Source: Bacteroidales bacterium (lineage in GTDB: Bacteria; Bacteroidota; Bacteroidia; Bacteroidales; UBA932). Taken from it: a stretch of 64,000 nucleotides of DNA. The stretch's first letter is position 1; every line of letters starts with the position of its first letter. Both the position numbers and the translations under genes were made by a program. Location of the stretch: the NCBI GenBank assembly GCA_017634595.1, contig JAGBNC010000016.1:159745-223744 (forward strand). Reading direction: 5' to 3'. The notes under the pieces were generated by a model that was not told where the DNA came from, searched no databases, and saw only the letters and a list, made by a program, of their open reading frames with translations. Shown piece by piece: positions 63,722 to 64,000 of the stretch.

Positions 63722-64000
63722 ATGGAAAACAAATCAACATTCGACAGCGGCACGTCAGGCCGCTATGCAGACATCCTGCTAGACTATGCTTTCAAGAGGT
63801 CGTTCAAGGAATACGGCAACGCCAAACGTCTGATGCTCCTGTTTCTTCAGGCCCTGATTCCCGAGCGGAAGATCGTCGGACTGAGCTACACTCCCGAGGA
63901 AAGCACGAATCAGAACCTGAACGGGAAAGGCGTCCGAGTGGACGTGGAATGTGTTGACGCGAGCGGGCAGCGCTTTGTGGTGGAGGTCCAGCGTGCGGAG
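63722..64000 (+). CDS. Rpn family PD-(D/E)XK nuclease/putative transposase, partial
   Basis: The first 93 codons of a protein cut by the right edge. LLDYAFKRSFKEYGNAKRLMLLFLQALI, then IVGLSYTPEESTNQNL and VRVDVECVDASGQRFVVEVQRAE match the N-terminus of PDDEXK_2/Rpn proteins; Asp in VDVECVD and Glu-Val-Gln in VVEVQ are the catalytic residues of the D-ExQ variant. Relatives promote recombination independently of RecA or are annotated as transposases, and are multicopy in Bacteroidales. The end lies outside the window. Confidence 0.85.
   Translation, partial: MENKSTFDSGTSGRYADILLDYAFKRSFKEYGNAKRLMLLFLQALIPERKIVGLSYTPEESTNQNLNGKGVRVDVECVDASGQRFVVEVQRAE

Noticed and set aside
1-64000. CRISPR array, prophage, integron or rRNA operon
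   Set aside because: No spaced direct repeats, phage structural genes, integrase or rRNA sequence were seen in the window.

Overview
The window is a 64 kb piece of a Bacteroidales-type chromosome. The signs are two SusC/SusD outer-membrane pairs, a DUF1735 lipoprotein, DUF4783, Bacteroidota-style -7 promoter boxes (TAnnTTTG), no visible Shine-Dalgarno sequences, an Rnf complex preceded by RseC, and a glycogen cluster of the Bacteroidota type. The DNA is GC-rich at third codon positions, which opens many long antisense frames; I treated these as shadows. The genus cannot be fixed from sequence alone. A gut or host-associated member of Bacteroidales (for example a Rikenellaceae or Cryptobacteroides-like lineage) is a guess.

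Layout. (1) 1-11,053, minus strand: a tightly packed sugar-utilisation operon reading MFS transporter, fucose/arabinose-isomerase-like protein, mannose-6-phosphate-isomerase-like protein with a degenerate kinase-like N-terminus, ROK kinase, SusC, SusD and a DUF1735 lipoprotein that runs off the left edge. (2) 11,120-13,934, plus strand: a divergent pair of a mutarotase-like protein and a GH127-type beta-L-arabinofuranosidase. (3) 13,953-17,754, minus strand: a secreted esterase, a secreted protein of unknown function, a secreted nucleoside hydrolase with an extra N-terminal domain, and elongation factor P. (4) 17,811-24,416, minus strand: SusC, SusD and an S9 dipeptidyl-peptidase lipoprotein, which looks like an oligopeptide-uptake operon. 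(5) 24,527-31,701: ispH-cmk, an NtrC-like response regulator without DNA-binding domain, a DUF4783 protein, rlmH and a very large NtrY-like histidine kinase. (6) 31,743-34,842: engB, prs, a small membrane protein, der. (7) 35,064-45,364: xseA-xseB followed by the glycogen genes glgB, debranching enzyme, GT4 synthase-like, GH57 and glycogen phosphorylase, with ribF overlapping the end. (8) 46,265-57,305: alaS, an in-frame fusion of an LptF/LptG-type permease with methionyl-tRNA formyltransferase, a MATE exporter, two M23 peptidases, a MerR-like protein, a zinc-ribbon coiled-coil protein and dnaB. (9) 57,305-62,710: rseC and rnfBCDGEA. (10) 62,841 to the end: ispF, a structured non-coding region and the start of an Rpn/PD-(D/E)XK putative transposase.

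The most unusual items are the LptG-Fmt fusion gene; four long intergenic inverted repeats of unrelated sequence, two of which hold smaller hairpins inside a long outer stem; and -7 promoter boxes spaced so that the predicted transcription start is exactly the A of the ATG at rlmH, alaS, the first M23 gene and ispF, suggesting leaderless mRNAs. No rRNA, tRNA, CRISPR array or complete insertion sequence was seen.
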